Below the pieces are notes generated by a model. It saw only the letters and a program-made list of their open reading frames with translations, was not told the DNA's origin and ran no database searches. From assembly GCA_026709985.1 (NCBI GenBank), contig JAPORY010000019.1:1-52081 (forward strand): a stretch of 52,081 bases of DNA, read 5' to 3'. The position numbers were made by a program, and so were the translations under genes. Each line of letters opens with the position of its first letter. Position 1 is the stretch's first letter. The stretch comes from Aestuariivita sp. (GTDB lineage: Bacteria; Pseudomonadota; Alphaproteobacteria; Rhodobacterales; Rhodobacteraceae). This document shows, one piece after another, positions 8,397-17,687 of the stretch.

Positions 8397-9392
8397 TCAA
8401 AAGTTCAAGACTGGGCAACTATCATTATCGTAGTATGAAACGACTTTGATTTCTCCGTTAATGATTTGTTCACGAGCGGCATCAGCCGCCTGTTTCATCT
8501 CGTCCGTGATCAAAGCGGCATTGTGTTCATCTAGGGCATATCCAACGCCTTCCTCAGATAAGCCAAACATAAAGACCCCCGTCTCAATATCATCTCCAGC
8601 CTTCAACGCATCATATACCGCAATATCAACACGCTTGAGCATCGACGTTAAAACAGACCCAGGATGGACATAATTTTGATTTGAGTCGACCCCAATCGAC
8701 AAAATACCTTCATCGGAGGCGGTTTGTAATACCCCTACCCCCGTGCCGCCTGCCGCTGCGTAAACAACATCGACGCCGCGGCTAATTTGCGCTTTTGTCA
8801 GTTCTGATCCTTTCACAGGGTCATTCCACGCAGCCGCTGTGGTGCCCGTCATGTTGGCAATAACAGTCGCCGCAGGATTAACGGCTTTAACACCCTGAGC
8901 ATAACCGCACGCAAAATGTCGAATCAACGGCACATCCATGCCGCCAACAAATCCGACCGTACCGCTTTGGGAAGCCATCGCTGCGAGAATACCAACAAGG
9001 TAGGAGCCCTCGTGCTCGGCAAAGCCAATTTGCCGAATGTTTGGAGCCTCAAGCCAGGTTACATCAATAGCGACGAAAGTCGTATCGGGGTAATCTTGGA
9101 CAACCGCCGACAGCGGATTAGCCATGGCAAATCCCATCGTGATAATCGGATTACTTCCCGCCTCTGCAAATCGGCGCAATGCTTGTTCACGCTGCGCTTC
9201 TTACTGCAGTTCAATCTCTCGATAACTCTTGCCAGTTTCTTGCGCCCAGCGTTGAGCACCGTTGTGTGCGGCTTCATTGAACGATTTATCGAATTTGCCG
9301 CCAAGGTCGTATATCACTGCCGGTTCCGCAAACGCGGAGCCTGCCCCCAATGTTAGGCTCATAGCGGCTGCTGCAAATGTTCTTCTGATCAT
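8397..9392 (-). pseudogene. BMP-family substrate-binding protein, copy 1, one nonsense codon
   Basis: This is a 996-base copy of the gene at 9876-10871, same length and in register throughout. ATG 9392 (GGAG upstream) starts MIRRTFAAAAMSLTLGAGSA, a signal peptide. At codon 64, TAA (9201-9203) stands where the other copy has TCA; the frame then continues undisturbed to 8397. The BMP/Med family binds nucleosides or related ligands for an ABC importer in the periplasm. No permease or ATPase gene is nearby. A 63-residue exported stump is the expected product. Confidence 0.85.
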
Positions 9393-9571
9393 TGTAAAAG
9401 CTCCAATTTGAACTCTATGGTAGTAAGATTCCCCGCTTGCTCTGTGCGTCCGACGACCACCACCAGACCCCGTCAATTAATAATGGATGATGTTGCGGTA
9501 GAGACATTTCGTAAGGTTGGTATTGCGAATCTTGCCAGCAACTTTCTTGTAAACGAGTAGTGATCACCTCT

Positions 9572-9595
9572 ATAGTTTGTCAAGAGACAAACTAT
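9572..9595. repeat. 10-bp perfect palindrome with 4-base spacer
   Basis: ATAGTTTGTC and GACAAACTAT are separated by AAGA, ~180 bases upstream of BMP copy 1. There is no T-run on either side, so a regulator binding site is as likely as an RNA hairpin. Confidence 0.5.
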
Positions 9596-9640
9596 GAACA
9601 CGCCTCTGCGGTCAGAGGGTAAATTCCGAAACTCGCACTG

Positions 9641-9811
9641 ATGAGAGATTATGATAGCGTTAATCGAATATCTATTCGAAAAACGTTATCGCAACCGAAC
9701 AAACTGCGGGCGCAATATCAGCTTATGAGAGAGCAAATCCTCAACTTGCTCGGAGACAACAAATCAAACAACGGTCACGAACTGTCCGGGTTGAGGAAAC
9801 GCATATATTGA
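9641..9811 (+). CDS. Possible small protein (56 aa)
   Basis: ATG 9641 opens MRDYDSVNRISIRKTLSQ, then AQYQLMREQILNLLGD, ending LSGLRKRIY. It is charged and helical. GATGAG around the start is not a clear ribosome site. It lies between the two BMP copies on the opposite strand. It may be a chance frame. Confidence 0.25.
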   Translation: MRDYDSVNRISIRKTLSQPNKLRAQYQLMREQILNLLGDNKSNNGHELSGLRKRIY

Positions 9812-9875
9812 TCTCGCAAGCCGCGCATTGATTCCATCAACTGATCAATATTACCCGGCTCCCAGTAATTTCGCC

Positions 9876-10871
9876 TCAAAAGTTCAATACCGGGCAACTA
9901 TCATTATCGTAGTATGAAACGACTTTGATTTCTCCGTTAATGATTTGTTCACGAGCGGCATCAGCCGCCTGTTTCATCTCGTCCGTGATTAAAGCGGCAT
10001 TGTATTCATCTAGGGCATATCCAACGCCGTCCTCAGTTAAGCCAAACATGAAGACACCTGTCTCAATATCGGCTCCTGCCTTCAACGCATCATATACGGC
10101 AACATCCACACGCTTGAGCATCGACGTTAGAACCGATCCGGGATGAACATAGTTTTGGTTAGAGTCGACTCCGATCGATAGAATACCTTCATCGGCCGAA
10201 GTTTGTAACACTCCTACCCCGGTTGCACCTGCTGCCGCATAAACAACATCGACGCCGCGGCTAATTTGCGCTTTTGTCAGTTCTGATCCTTTCACGGGGT
10301 CATTCCATGCAGATGCTGTGGTGCCAGTCATGTTGATAATGACGTTAGCTTCTGGATTAACTGACTTGACGCCCTGCGCATAACCGCACGCAAAATGCCG
10401 AACCAATGGTATATCCATGCCGCCGACAAATCCGACCGTACCGCTTTGGGAAGCCATCGCTGCGAGAATTCCCACCAAATAAGAGCCCTCGTGCTCGGCA
10501 AAACCAATTTGACGAATGTTTGGAGCGTCAAGCCAAGTTACATCAATGGCGACGAACGTCGTATCAGGATAATCCTGAACTACGACCGCCAGCGGATCGG
10601 CCATAGCAAACCCCATGGTGATGATCGGATTATTCCCCGCCTCTGCAAAGCGACGTAACGCTTGTTCCTGCTGCGCTTCTGATTGCAGTTCAATCTCACG
10701 ATAGCTCATGCCGGTTTCTTGCGCCCATCTTTGAGCACCATTGTACGCAGATTCATTGAAAGACTTATCGAATTTACTGCCCACAGCGTATATCAATGCC
10801 GGTTCCGCCAACGCAGAACCTGCCCCCAACATTAGGCTCAAAGCGGCGGCTGCGAAAATGCTTCTGATCAT
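9876..10871 (-). CDS. BMP-family ABC transporter substrate-binding protein, copy 2 (intact)
   Basis: 331 aa with signal peptide (SIFAAAALSLMLGAGSALA, cleavage before EPALIY). Family blocks follow: DKSFNESAYNGAQRW, PIITMGFAMADPL, FVAIDVTWLDAPNIRQIGF, HEGSYLVGILAAM, GTVGFVGGMDIPLVRHF, VVYAAAGATGVGVLQ and IGVDSNQNYVHPG. These are typical of periplasmic purine nucleoside or basic-membrane-protein-type binding proteins. No lipobox Cys is seen, so it should be free in the periplasm. No importer genes lie in the window. It is the working copy of a tandem duplication. Confidence 0.9.
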   Translation of the reverse strand: MIRSIFAAAALSLMLGAGSALAEPALIYAVGSKFDKSFNESAYNGAQRWAQETGMSYREIELQSEAQQEQALRRFAEAGNNPIITMGFAMADPLAVVVQDYPDTTFVAIDVTWLDAPNIRQIGFAEHEGSYLVGILAAMASQSGTVGFVGGMDIPLVRHFACGYAQGVKSVNPEANVIINMTGTTASAWNDPVKGSELTKAQISRGVDVVYAAAGATGVGVLQTSADEGILSIGVDSNQNYVHPGSVLTSMLKRVDVAVYDALKAGADIETGVFMFGLTEDGVGYALDEYNAALITDEMKQAADAAREQIINGEIKVVSYYDNDSCPVLNF

Positions 10872-10897
10872 GACAACGGGTCCTCGGTTTCAGCTCA

Positions 10898-11533
10898 TCA
10901 GGTTTGATCTGTTGCGGCTCTTAAATAAATTGGCGTCGGCATTTCTTTTAACAAATTTTGGTCGAACCGTGCTTTCGCGATCTGCAATACGGCTTCGATT
11001 AGTCTGAGGTTAGGCTCGGCGCACATCCAATTGGTTTGCTCGGCAACGGTCTTAGCCGCCGCCCCAACTACGGGCGGACGCAACTCTCCGACCAGATCGT
11101 GTAGATCCGCAAAGGTAGGGCTGCAAAGCAACGGGGTTGTTTCCTCTTCAACTCCAAAGAGTTGCGCGTAAATTTGCTCACGCCTTGCTGGTACCGCGGC
11201 CAACACTGGGGAAGAAAAACCCCATGCTAGCGCTTCAAGCGTTGAAACCCCAATCACTGGTATCTGGAGACCAAACCCCAAACCACGGGCAGCCGAGACT
11301 GATATTCGGACACCAGTAAAGTTCCCCGGCCCAATACCAACTCCAATACCTTGTAAATCTGTAAAGTCTAGATTCGCATCAGACAGTAATCTGCACAACA
11401 TCGGAAGTAAATTCTCTGCCTGACCGCGAACCATTTTTTTCTCCATTACGCTGACGCATCCCGCCGATAAAAGTGCAGCGGCGCAGTGTGCTGCGGAGGT
11501 GTCGAATGCCAAAAGCCCTGACGCAACCGTCAT
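10898..11533 (-). CDS. tsaB: tRNA threonylcarbamoyladenosine biosynthesis protein TsaB
   Basis: TsaB is the scaffold partner of TsaD in t6A37 tRNA modification. The N-terminal ASKHA fold block LLAFDTSAAHCAAALL and the region GIGVGIGPGNFTGVRISVSA are diagnostic. I place the start at ATG 11533 (MTVASGLLAFDTS) because the alternative at 11566 is a TTG giving an unusual extension. Length from 11533 is 211 aa, normal. The stop is 26 bases before BMP copy 2. Upstream on the same strand lies nfu. rimI, often next to tsaB, is absent. Confidence 0.93.
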   Translation of the reverse strand: MTVASGLLAFDTSAAHCAAALLSAGCVSVMEKKMVRGQAENLLPMLCRLLSDANLDFTDLQGIGVGIGPGNFTGVRISVSAARGLGFGLQIPVIGVSTLEALAWGFSSPVLAAVPARREQIYAQLFGVEEETTPLLCSPTFADLHDLVGELRPPVVGAAAKTVAEQTNWMCAEPNLRLIEAVLQIAKARFDQNLLKEMPTPIYLRAATDQT

Positions 11534-11790
11534 TTCGCGGACATCGCTAAGATTCTGCCGGAACAATCAAACATCAAGACACATCTATACCTACACGCCA
11601 GACGCAATCCCCCGTGAAATTTTGGCTGGGGACTGATCACCGCTCAGAATCTGCCCACGGCGTTACCTAGCAGACAGTCCAAGGAATTTCTGAGCCATAT
11701 TTCGACATCATCAGAGACTGGGATAGCCGAATGACTTTTTCTGTAATCACCAGCCAGCCAGAGTAGCGTTGCTGCCCAATTAGGTTATCA

Positions 11791-11818
11791 ATTATAGCGA
11801 GACCGCAAATACCTGCAA
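11791..11818 (-). promoter_or_regulatory. Possible sigma-70-type promoter
   Basis: Read on the minus strand, TTGCAG and TATAAT are 16 bases apart. It would drive tsaB with a ~250-base leader. The 11567-12023 stretch holds no gene that I can see. Confidence 0.3.
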
Positions 11819-12023
11819 GAAGCTATTTCTTGATAGAAACAGCCGCCGAGAGGAATCTTTTATGCCTTTCCGACTGATGAGGGTGAGCCCGCAGTTGTTG
11901 AGCACAGATCGCGGGGTTGTTGGTCGCAAACGATAACCAAACCCGTGCCTAACGACATAAGGTAGCTAAAACGCTTCAGCTTCAGCCGAATATTTAGTGG
12001 CTCTTGCCGATTGCCTTCTTACT

Positions 12024-12587
12024 TCAAAGCCCCACCGGTCGTACTTCAACGACTTCAGGTATATAATGTCGCAAAAGGTTCTCAATCCCCATCTTGAGCG
12101 TTAAGGTCGAAGACGGACATCCTGCGCACGCGCCTTGCATGTGGAGATAAACCACTCCGCGTTCAAAACCGTGGAAGGTAATGTCGCCCCCATCTTGAGC
12201 AACCGCAGGACGCACGCGACTGTCGAGTAATTCCTTAATCTGGCTTACAATCTCCGAGTTCTCACCGTCGTGCTCTGCATGCCCCCCATCAGCGACATAA
12301 TCTGCAGCCATTACCGGCTCACCAGACTGAAAGTGATCCATTATGGCACCAAGAACCGCTGGCTTTAGATGCACCCAATCCATGTCGTGATCTTTAGTTG
12401 CGGTAACAAAGTCATTGCCAAAAAAGACAGACTTGACACCTTTCACCGCAAAGATGCGAGTCGCCAACGGTGATTTAGTCGCTGCATCGGCTGTCAAGAA
12501 ATCTGCTGTCCCCGCTTCCAAGACCTCCCGACCCGGCAGAAACTTGAGCGTCGCAGGATTCGGCGTCGATTCAGTTTGAATAAACAT
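12024..12587 (-). CDS. Nfu/NifU-domain iron-sulfur carrier protein
   Basis: Residues 1-90 form the Nfu N-terminal domain (MFIQTESTPNPATLKFLPG, later KGVKSVFFGNDFVTATK). Residues ~110-187 form the NifU C-terminal domain with the cluster-binding CxxC in GACAGCPSSTLTLKMGIE. It delivers 4Fe-4S clusters to client proteins. ATG 12587 is chosen because AAGGAG lies 8 bases upstream; an in-frame start at 12653 would add an unlike-family extension. The alphaproteobacterial neighbourhood usp-nfu-tsaB is recognisable here, though usp is ruined. Confidence 0.92.
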   Translation of the reverse strand: MFIQTESTPNPATLKFLPGREVLEAGTADFLTADAATKSPLATRIFAVKGVKSVFFGNDFVTATKDHDMDWVHLKPAVLGAIMDHFQSGEPVMAADYVADGGHAEHDGENSEIVSQIKELLDSRVRPAVAQDGGDITFHGFERGVVYLHMQGACAGCPSSTLTLKMGIENLLRHYIPEVVEVRPVGL

Positions 12588-12682
12588 CTCTGTCTCCTTG
12601 GATTTTTCGCTTATGTGAAATTCGGCACTGCATGTCAAGATTTGGTAGAGCATTGCCCGCGAATTGCTTGAGCGAGACGAAG

Positions 12683-12835
12683 TTAGCGGATCGCCTCAAG
12701 CTGTTCCTTGCTACGATGCACCAAGACAATCGTGACCAGCCCTGAGAGATCTGACGCACTGCGTTCAGAGATTCCTGACTGTTATCAAGTAGAACCAGAA
12801 ATTTTTGCGGGTCTCGTTATCCTTACTCTCCTCGA
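12683..12835 (-). pseudogene. Universal stress protein remnant
   Basis: Pieces in successive frames read EESKDNETRK, KFLVLLDNSQESLNAVRQIS, then GLVTIVLVHRSKEQLEAIR before a stop. They match the first strand and the following region of a UspA domain (xxLVxLDxSxES). At least two frameshifts are needed, and the ATP-binding second half is missing. It sits just upstream of nfu, where alphaproteobacteria often carry usp. Confidence 0.5.
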
Positions 12836-12921
12836 CTCGTCCAATCAAGTGGCGGTGATCTCTCAAAGTTTCACGTAGCGCAATGACGTCACTCCGTTAG
12901 GATCAAAGGGGCGTCAGATTC

Positions 12922-13791
12922 TCAGGGTTCTGAGGTCGACGCCGCCCAGTCCCAATATAATTCGCGAACCCGTTGTGTCATCGGACCGCGCTGATACTGA
13001 CGATCATCAAAGGCTACCACGGGCGTTACTTTTGACATGTTTCCCGACATAAAGACCTCATCTGCGGTTTCGAAATCCTCGAAGGTCAATACCGTCTCAT
13101 GAACCGCAATGCCGTCTTGCCGCATATTAGAAATATGGCGCCGACGGGTCACACCCTCCAAAAAAGTTCCATTTGCGATGGGAGTGAATACCTCGCCATC
13201 CTTAACCATAAAGATATTGGCGGTCGCGGTTTCTGCAACATTACCCATGGCGTCGGCAACCAAAGCGTTGTGGAAGCCTTTACTTCTTGCCTCGGCCAAC
13301 ATTCTCGCATTATTGGGATACAGGCATCCTGATTTCGCGTTTACAACCGAACTCTCCAGAACCGGACGGCGAAATCGGGTTCGGGTAAGCGTTACCGACG
13401 CCGATAACGGCGACATCGGTACCTCCTCAAGGCACACGGCGAAGCCAATTTTATTGGCATCTGGGACAATCGCCGTTGTATCACCCTCAATTGCCCAATA
13501 CATCGGTCTAATGTAAAGAGCCGCGTTGGTCGCAAACCGATCAAAGCCTTCTTGAATGAGCGCAATCATACCTTCGGTTGGCACCGAAGGTACCATCATC
13601 ATGGCTTTAGCGGAGTTATTAAGGCGCTGACAGTGTCGTCTTAGATCCGGTGCTCTTCCCTCGAAATACCGTGCCCCATCAAATACAGTGCTTCCAAGCC
13701 ACGAGCCATGATCAGCGGCTCGCATGATCATCAAGTCCTCATTATGCCAACTCCCTTCAAAATACGTCTTGATGTTTTTTCCAAACGCCAT
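12922..13791 (-). CDS. ilvE: Branched-chain amino acid aminotransferase-like, class IV PLP enzyme
   Basis: 289 aa, a fold-type IV aminotransferase. The catalytic Lys is in SSVVNAKSGCLYPNNARML, and PLP-phosphate contacts are likely in GNVAETATANIFMVKDGEV. The N-terminus AADHGSWLGSTVFDGARYF matches an alphaproteobacterial ilvE-like group. It probably interconverts Leu/Ile/Val with their 2-oxoacids; D-amino-acid or other substrate specificity cannot be excluded from sequence. It is monocistronic here, transcribed toward the usp remnant and nfu. Confidence 0.85.
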   Translation of the reverse strand: MAFGKNIKTYFEGSWHNEDLMIMRAADHGSWLGSTVFDGARYFEGRAPDLRRHCQRLNNSAKAMMMVPSVPTEGMIALIQEGFDRFATNAALYIRPMYWAIEGDTTAIVPDANKIGFAVCLEEVPMSPLSASVTLTRTRFRRPVLESSVVNAKSGCLYPNNARMLAEARSKGFHNALVADAMGNVAETATANIFMVKDGEVFTPIANGTFLEGVTRRRHISNMRQDGIAVHETVLTFEDFETADEVFMSGNMSKVTPVVAFDDRQYQRGPMTQRVRELYWDWAASTSEP

Positions 13792-13906
13792 CGCTCAAGC
13801 CTTTCCTGCAAATTGGAATCATAGCCGCTATTGCAACCAAAAGGCACTTGCAGAAGAAAAGTCAATCCATCATTTCTTGATGAAGTTCAAAAGTCGACCG
13901 GTCAAC

Positions 13907-13939
13907 AAAAGCGGGCGCAACCGTATTCGCCCCGCTTTT
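13907..13939. terminator. Bidirectional terminator-like hairpin
   Basis: AAAAGCGGG (13907-13915) and CCCGCTTTT (13931-13939) form a 9-bp stem with a 15-base loop, with A-runs and T-runs on both sides. It lies ~115 bases upstream of the ilvE-like start and ~40 bases after the small minus-strand frame 13979-14101, which it would terminate. Confidence 0.6.
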
Positions 13940-13978
13940 CCTTTCAAAACCGTCGGGCAATGAAAATTGGTAATATTC

Positions 13979-14101
13979 TTAAGTCAACTCGCGGCGGAAA
14001 CGAGAAAATCTACCCCCTTCTGGCTTTGAAACTTGCCGAAGCTTCTTACTCTGCAGTTTTGCCAAGCGCCTTAACGCGACGTAATCGGCTTTGTCGTCCA
14101 T
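13979..14101 (-). CDS. Possible small basic protein (40 aa)
   Basis: ATG 14101 (GAGG four bases upstream) reads MDDKADYVALRRLAKLQSKK and ends FSRFRRELT. It is rich in Lys and Arg. The terminator-like hairpin just downstream on the same strand supports it as a transcribed unit. It may instead be the tail of a lost regulator gene. Confidence 0.35.
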   Translation of the reverse strand: MDDKADYVALRRLAKLQSKKLRQVSKPEGGRFSRFRRELT

Positions 14102-14213
14102 AGGCCTCGTCAACTTAAGCAATTAGTTCACTCACAAAACGCCAATGACTCATGACGGTCGGCGTCTCAGTACTGGTATCAAGCAGTCGGTATTGGGCCG
14201 AGACAATCTCGAT

Positions 14214-15089
14214 TTACGGCGTTGTTGCAAATTTTAGTCGTTGTTCTCGCCAAAGGATAAATAAACCTGAAGCGACGACGATGCCGGCACCGATCAACGT
14301 GAAGGCATCAGGGCGTTCTTGGAAAACAGAAATACCCAGCAATAACGCAAAGAGAATTCGGGTATATCGAAACGGCGTCACGAAACTAACATCACCGACT
14401 CGCATGGCCGCAACGATCGAATTGTAAGCCAAGATACTTAACGGCACCAAAATCAAAATATAGAATTGTGCATGACCTTGGGGCCATACTGGTGGCGCCG
14501 TCCATATCGATGCCATAATCGCCGCGGTTGGGATCATCGTCAGAAAGCCCAAAAAGCTGAGATGAAGCGAACTGGTCGACCTCGAAACTCGTCGGGTAGC
14601 AAGATCGCGGGCGGCTAATCCGATTGCTCCGATCACAGCAAATAAGGACTGTGCGTCGAATTCATCTGTTGCGGGCCTGACAATCATCAGAACGCCGACG
14701 AAACCAATCGAGGTCACGGACCACCGGCGCCAGCCAACAGACTCCCCGAGAAACACCGCTGCCCCAACGGTGACGATCAAAGGTGATGCTTGTAGAATTG
14801 CGGCGGCTGTGCTGAGCGGAATCAGCGAAAGGGCGGTGACGAACGAAAGTGTTGCAATGGCCTCGGCGAGGTTCCGCAGCAGAACAATTCCCTCGAAGGC
14901 CGACGACGGCAAAAGCCTCTCACCCTTTATGTAAAAGAAGCATCCGATTGCGGCAGCACCGCCGATGCCGAGTAACAAAATGATTTGCCAAGTTGGCATT
15001 TGTACTGAGAGAAGTTTGATTAACATATCTTCCAGAGCAAAGCCGAACATGGCGATTGTCATCAAGATCGCACCGCGAAAGTTATCCAT
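14214..15089 (-). CDS. EamA/DMT-superfamily transporter
   Basis: 291 aa with about ten hydrophobic helices in two repeated halves, as in EamA (RhaT/YdcZ-like) proteins. The N-half starts GAILMTIAMFGFALEDMLIK, and each half ends in a short charged loop (FLGESVGWRRW and VFQERPDAFTLIG). It is an inner-membrane exporter or importer of metabolites; substrate unknown. No adjacent co-directional gene clarifies its role. A second, only distantly similar EamA protein is at 47490. Confidence 0.88.
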   Translation of the reverse strand: MDNFRGAILMTIAMFGFALEDMLIKLLSVQMPTWQIILLLGIGGAAAIGCFFYIKGERLLPSSAFEGIVLLRNLAEAIATLSFVTALSLIPLSTAAAILQASPLIVTVGAAVFLGESVGWRRWSVTSIGFVGVLMIVRPATDEFDAQSLFAVIGAIGLAARDLATRRVSRSTSSLHLSFLGFLTMIPTAAIMASIWTAPPVWPQGHAQFYILILVPLSILAYNSIVAAMRVGDVSFVTPFRYTRILFALLLGISVFQERPDAFTLIGAGIVVASGLFILWREQRLKFATTP

Positions 15090-15753
15090 GAGCCACGCTT
15101 CTCATTGTCCGATATTGAGCCGTCTGAATATCATGATCTCCTTACCTATCCTCAGACTCAACACAACTTGACCAGAAATCCTAGTTTGGATTGTATTCAG
15201 CTGGCTTTTTCTGGGTTGCTGCCTAATCAAAACACATAGTCGATCAGAGGCGAAGAAAATCGTGATTTCGAAAACCCGTTTACCCCTGTGAATTACAAAC
15301 TGTCGTGATGCTGTGAGGTTGATGACCACGCGTACAAGCCGCCGTGTGCTCAAGCGACTTCGGTGCCATGCACTTTGCAGAGCGCAATACCGCCCATTGT
15401 CGAGTCGTTCAAAAACTCTGCCGTCTCGCAGCAAATATAAACCAAATATTGGTGAGTGACGAATTGACTATTCAAATGGCGCATTACACGCTCTTTTCAT
15501 TGATAACAAACGCACAACGTCTAAATGGTTGATCACAAAGAGTTATGGACTTATGGAGTGGTATCAGCCCTCGAATGTTCACTATAATTGGTGTATAAAG
15601 GTTCACCAGAGTCAACGGTTCGCCCGCCTAATGGCTTCTTTGAATCGGAAATTCAAAAGATGCCTGATGCGTTAATGTGCTTGTATTTTTGCCCCGTCTC
15701 TTGCTAATTGACCGTTACGAATTAAGTTGCTTGAACAAAATGGAGTGGAACTC
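15090..15753. other. No gene recognised upstream of petABC
   Basis: A 110-codon minus-strand frame (15434-15102) has no protein character. A TATAAT at 15583-15588 could be part of the petABC promoter, but no matching -35 box is clear. Confidence 0.3.
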
Positions 15754-16308
15754 GTGTCAGAAGCTGTAGTCCCAGAGCGTAGGGACTTCCTTTATTATGC
15801 AACCGCTGGAGCCGGGACTGTCGTCGCTGGTGCGGCGGTATGGCCCCTGATTCACCAAATGAATCCGTCCGCAGACGTGCAGGCATTGTCGTCGATTCGG
15901 GTTGATGTAAGTGGCGTAGAACCTGGAACCCAAATCAGCGTCAAATTTCTCGGCAAGCCAGTTTTTATTCGCCGTCGGACGCAATCGGAAATTGATGAAG
16001 CCCGCGCCACAGATTTAGACAGCTTACCTGACGGTGACGCTCGCAATGAGAACTTAGGTGCCGCATCTGCAATCGACGCTAACCGAACGCTAGATGAGGC
16101 TGGCGAGTGGTTGGTTATGGTCGGCGTCTGTACGCATTTGGGCTGCGTACCCCTCGGTGATGGCGCTGGAGAATATAACGGTTGGTTTTGCCCTTGCCAC
16201 GGGTCGCACTATGATACGTCGGGACGGATTCGGCGGGGACCGGCACCAGAGAACTTGCCCGTTCCGACAGCCGAATTTGTCGACGAAACAACAATCCAGT
16301 TGGGTTAA
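15754..16308 (+). CDS. petA: Ubiquinol-cytochrome c reductase Rieske iron-sulfur subunit
   Basis: The subunit carries the high-potential 2Fe-2S cluster that takes electrons from ubiquinol. Cluster ligands are in [10 protein letters not shown] and CPCHGSHYD, including the disulfide cysteines. [19 protein letters not shown] is the twin-Arg-type signal anchor. I choose GTG 15754 (GGAG upstream), giving [14 protein letters not shown] as in the family; TTG 15727 is the upstream alternative. First gene of petABC; 12 bases separate it from petB. Confidence 0.95.
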   Translation: MSEAVVPERRDFLYYATAGAGTVVAGAAVWPLIHQMNPSADVQALSSIRVDVSGVEPGTQISVKFLGKPVFIRRRTQSEIDEARATDLDSLPDGDARNENLGAASAIDANRTLDEAGEWLVMVGVCTHLGCVPLGDGAGEYNGWFCPCHGSHYDTSGRIRRGPAPENLPVPTAEFVDETTIQLG

Positions 16309-16320
16309 GGGAGCGAACAT

Positions 16321-17670
16321 ATGTCCGGGATCCCCCACGATCATTACCAGCCAAAATCAAGAGCCGAAAACTGGCTGCACAGCCGTCTGCCAGTAATTGG
16401 CCTCATTCACACAACGATGACGATTCCCACGCCAAAAAACCTCAATTGGATGTGGATTTGGGGGATCGTCTTGATGTTCTGCTTAGTGCTGCAGATCGTC
16501 ACTGGGGTGGTCTTGGTCATGCACTATACCCCGCATACCGATTTAGCTTTCGCGTCAATTGAGCACATCATGCGCAACGTCAATGGTGGGCACATGCTGC
16601 GCTACCTACACATGAATGGGGCCTCCCTATTTTTCTTGGCTGTGTATATGCATATCTTCCGTGGCCTTTACTACGGCTCGTACAAATCCCCCCGCGAAAT
16701 CACTTGGATCATCGGTATGCTGATTTACCTGATGATGATGGGGACAGCGTTTATGGGTTACGTCTTGCCTTGGGGACAAATGTCATTCTGGGGCGCAACT
16801 GTTATCACCGGATTGTTTGGCGCCGTACCTTTCATTGGCGATGCCCTTCAAACTTGGTTACTCGGCGGCCCGGCGGTCGACAATGCGGCCTTGAATCGCT
16901 TCTTTTCGCTGCATTATTTGTTGCCTTTTGTTATTTTTGGACTGGTAATTGTCCATGTCTGGGCGTTCCACACGACCGGCAATAACAATCCGACCGGCGT
17001 CGAAGTCAGACGGGTTTCGAAGGCCGAAGCCCAAAAGGATACCTTACCGTTCTGGCCCTACTTCGTGATTAAAGATCTATTTGCGCTCGCGGTGATCTTG
17101 GCTGCCTTTTGGGCCGTGGTCGGCTTTATGCCCAATTACTTGGGGCACCCCGACAATTATATCGAGGCGAACCCGCTGGTCACGCCAGCGCACATCGTGC
17201 CTGAGTGGTACTTTCTCCCGTTCTACGCGATATTGAGAGCCTTTGATACCGACGTTTGGGTCGTAATCGCGACCAATTGGATAACGGGTGGGATTATCGA
17301 CGCTAAGTTCTTCGGAGTTTTAGCGATGTTCGGCTCGATTGTTGTCATGGCACTCGCCCCGTGGCTTGATACCTCATCGGTGCGCTCTGGGCGCTATCGA
17401 CCAATGTTCAAGTGGTGGTTCTGGCTATTTGTGATCAATTTCGTTGTGCTCACCTGGGTCGGCGCTCGTCCGGCTGAGGGCATTTATCCCTATATCGCGC
17501 TTTTGGGATCGACGTACTGGTTCTTTTTCTTCCTCGTGATCCTGCCGCTGCTCGGCGTAATTGAAAAGCCTGACAAACAACCCGAAACGATCGAAGAAGA
17601 TTTTACGACGCATTATTCCGATGATGCTGCCGCAACGGATTCGGATCTACAGGTAACACCTGCCGAGTGA
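16321..17670 (+). CDS. petB: Cytochrome b subunit of the bc1 complex
   Basis: 449 aa, eight-helix cytochrome b. Heme-ligand helices are visible ([17 protein letters not shown] with [11 protein letters not shown], and [20 protein letters not shown]). The quinol-oxidation site motif [14 protein letters not shown] is intact. The C-terminal tail is acidic ([17 protein letters not shown]). It sits in the inner membrane and carries both quinone sites. Stop overlaps the petC reading region at TGATG, indicating coupled translation. Confidence 0.97.
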   Translation: MSGIPHDHYQPKSRAENWLHSRLPVIGLIHTTMTIPTPKNLNWMWIWGIVLMFCLVLQIVTGVVLVMHYTPHTDLAFASIEHIMRNVNGGHMLRYLHMNGASLFFLAVYMHIFRGLYYGSYKSPREITWIIGMLIYLMMMGTAFMGYVLPWGQMSFWGATVITGLFGAVPFIGDALQTWLLGGPAVDNAALNRFFSLHYLLPFVIFGLVIVHVWAFHTTGNNNPTGVEVRRVSKAEAQKDTLPFWPYFVIKDLFALAVILAAFWAVVGFMPNYLGHPDNYIEANPLVTPAHIVPEWYFLPFYAILRAFDTDVWVVIATNWITGGIIDAKFFGVLAMFGSIVVMALAPWLDTSSVRSGRYRPMFKWWFWLFVINFVVLTWVGARPAEGIYPYIALLGSTYWFFFFLVILPLLGVIEKPDKQPETIEEDFTTHYSDDAAATDSDLQVTPAE

Positions 17671-17687
17671 TGAAGGACCGCATTGTG

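Noticed and set aside
9201-9203. Recoding (read-through or selenocysteine-like) at in-frame stops of BMP copy 1, fic, MNT-HEPN copy 2 and 24462
   Set aside because: The stops are different codons (TAA, TAA, TAA, TAG) in unrelated genes with no shared downstream element; simple nonsense mutation is the better explanation.
15102-15434. 110-codon minus-strand frame upstream of petA
   Set aside because: Its composition is not protein-like, it has no ribosome site and no family resemblance.
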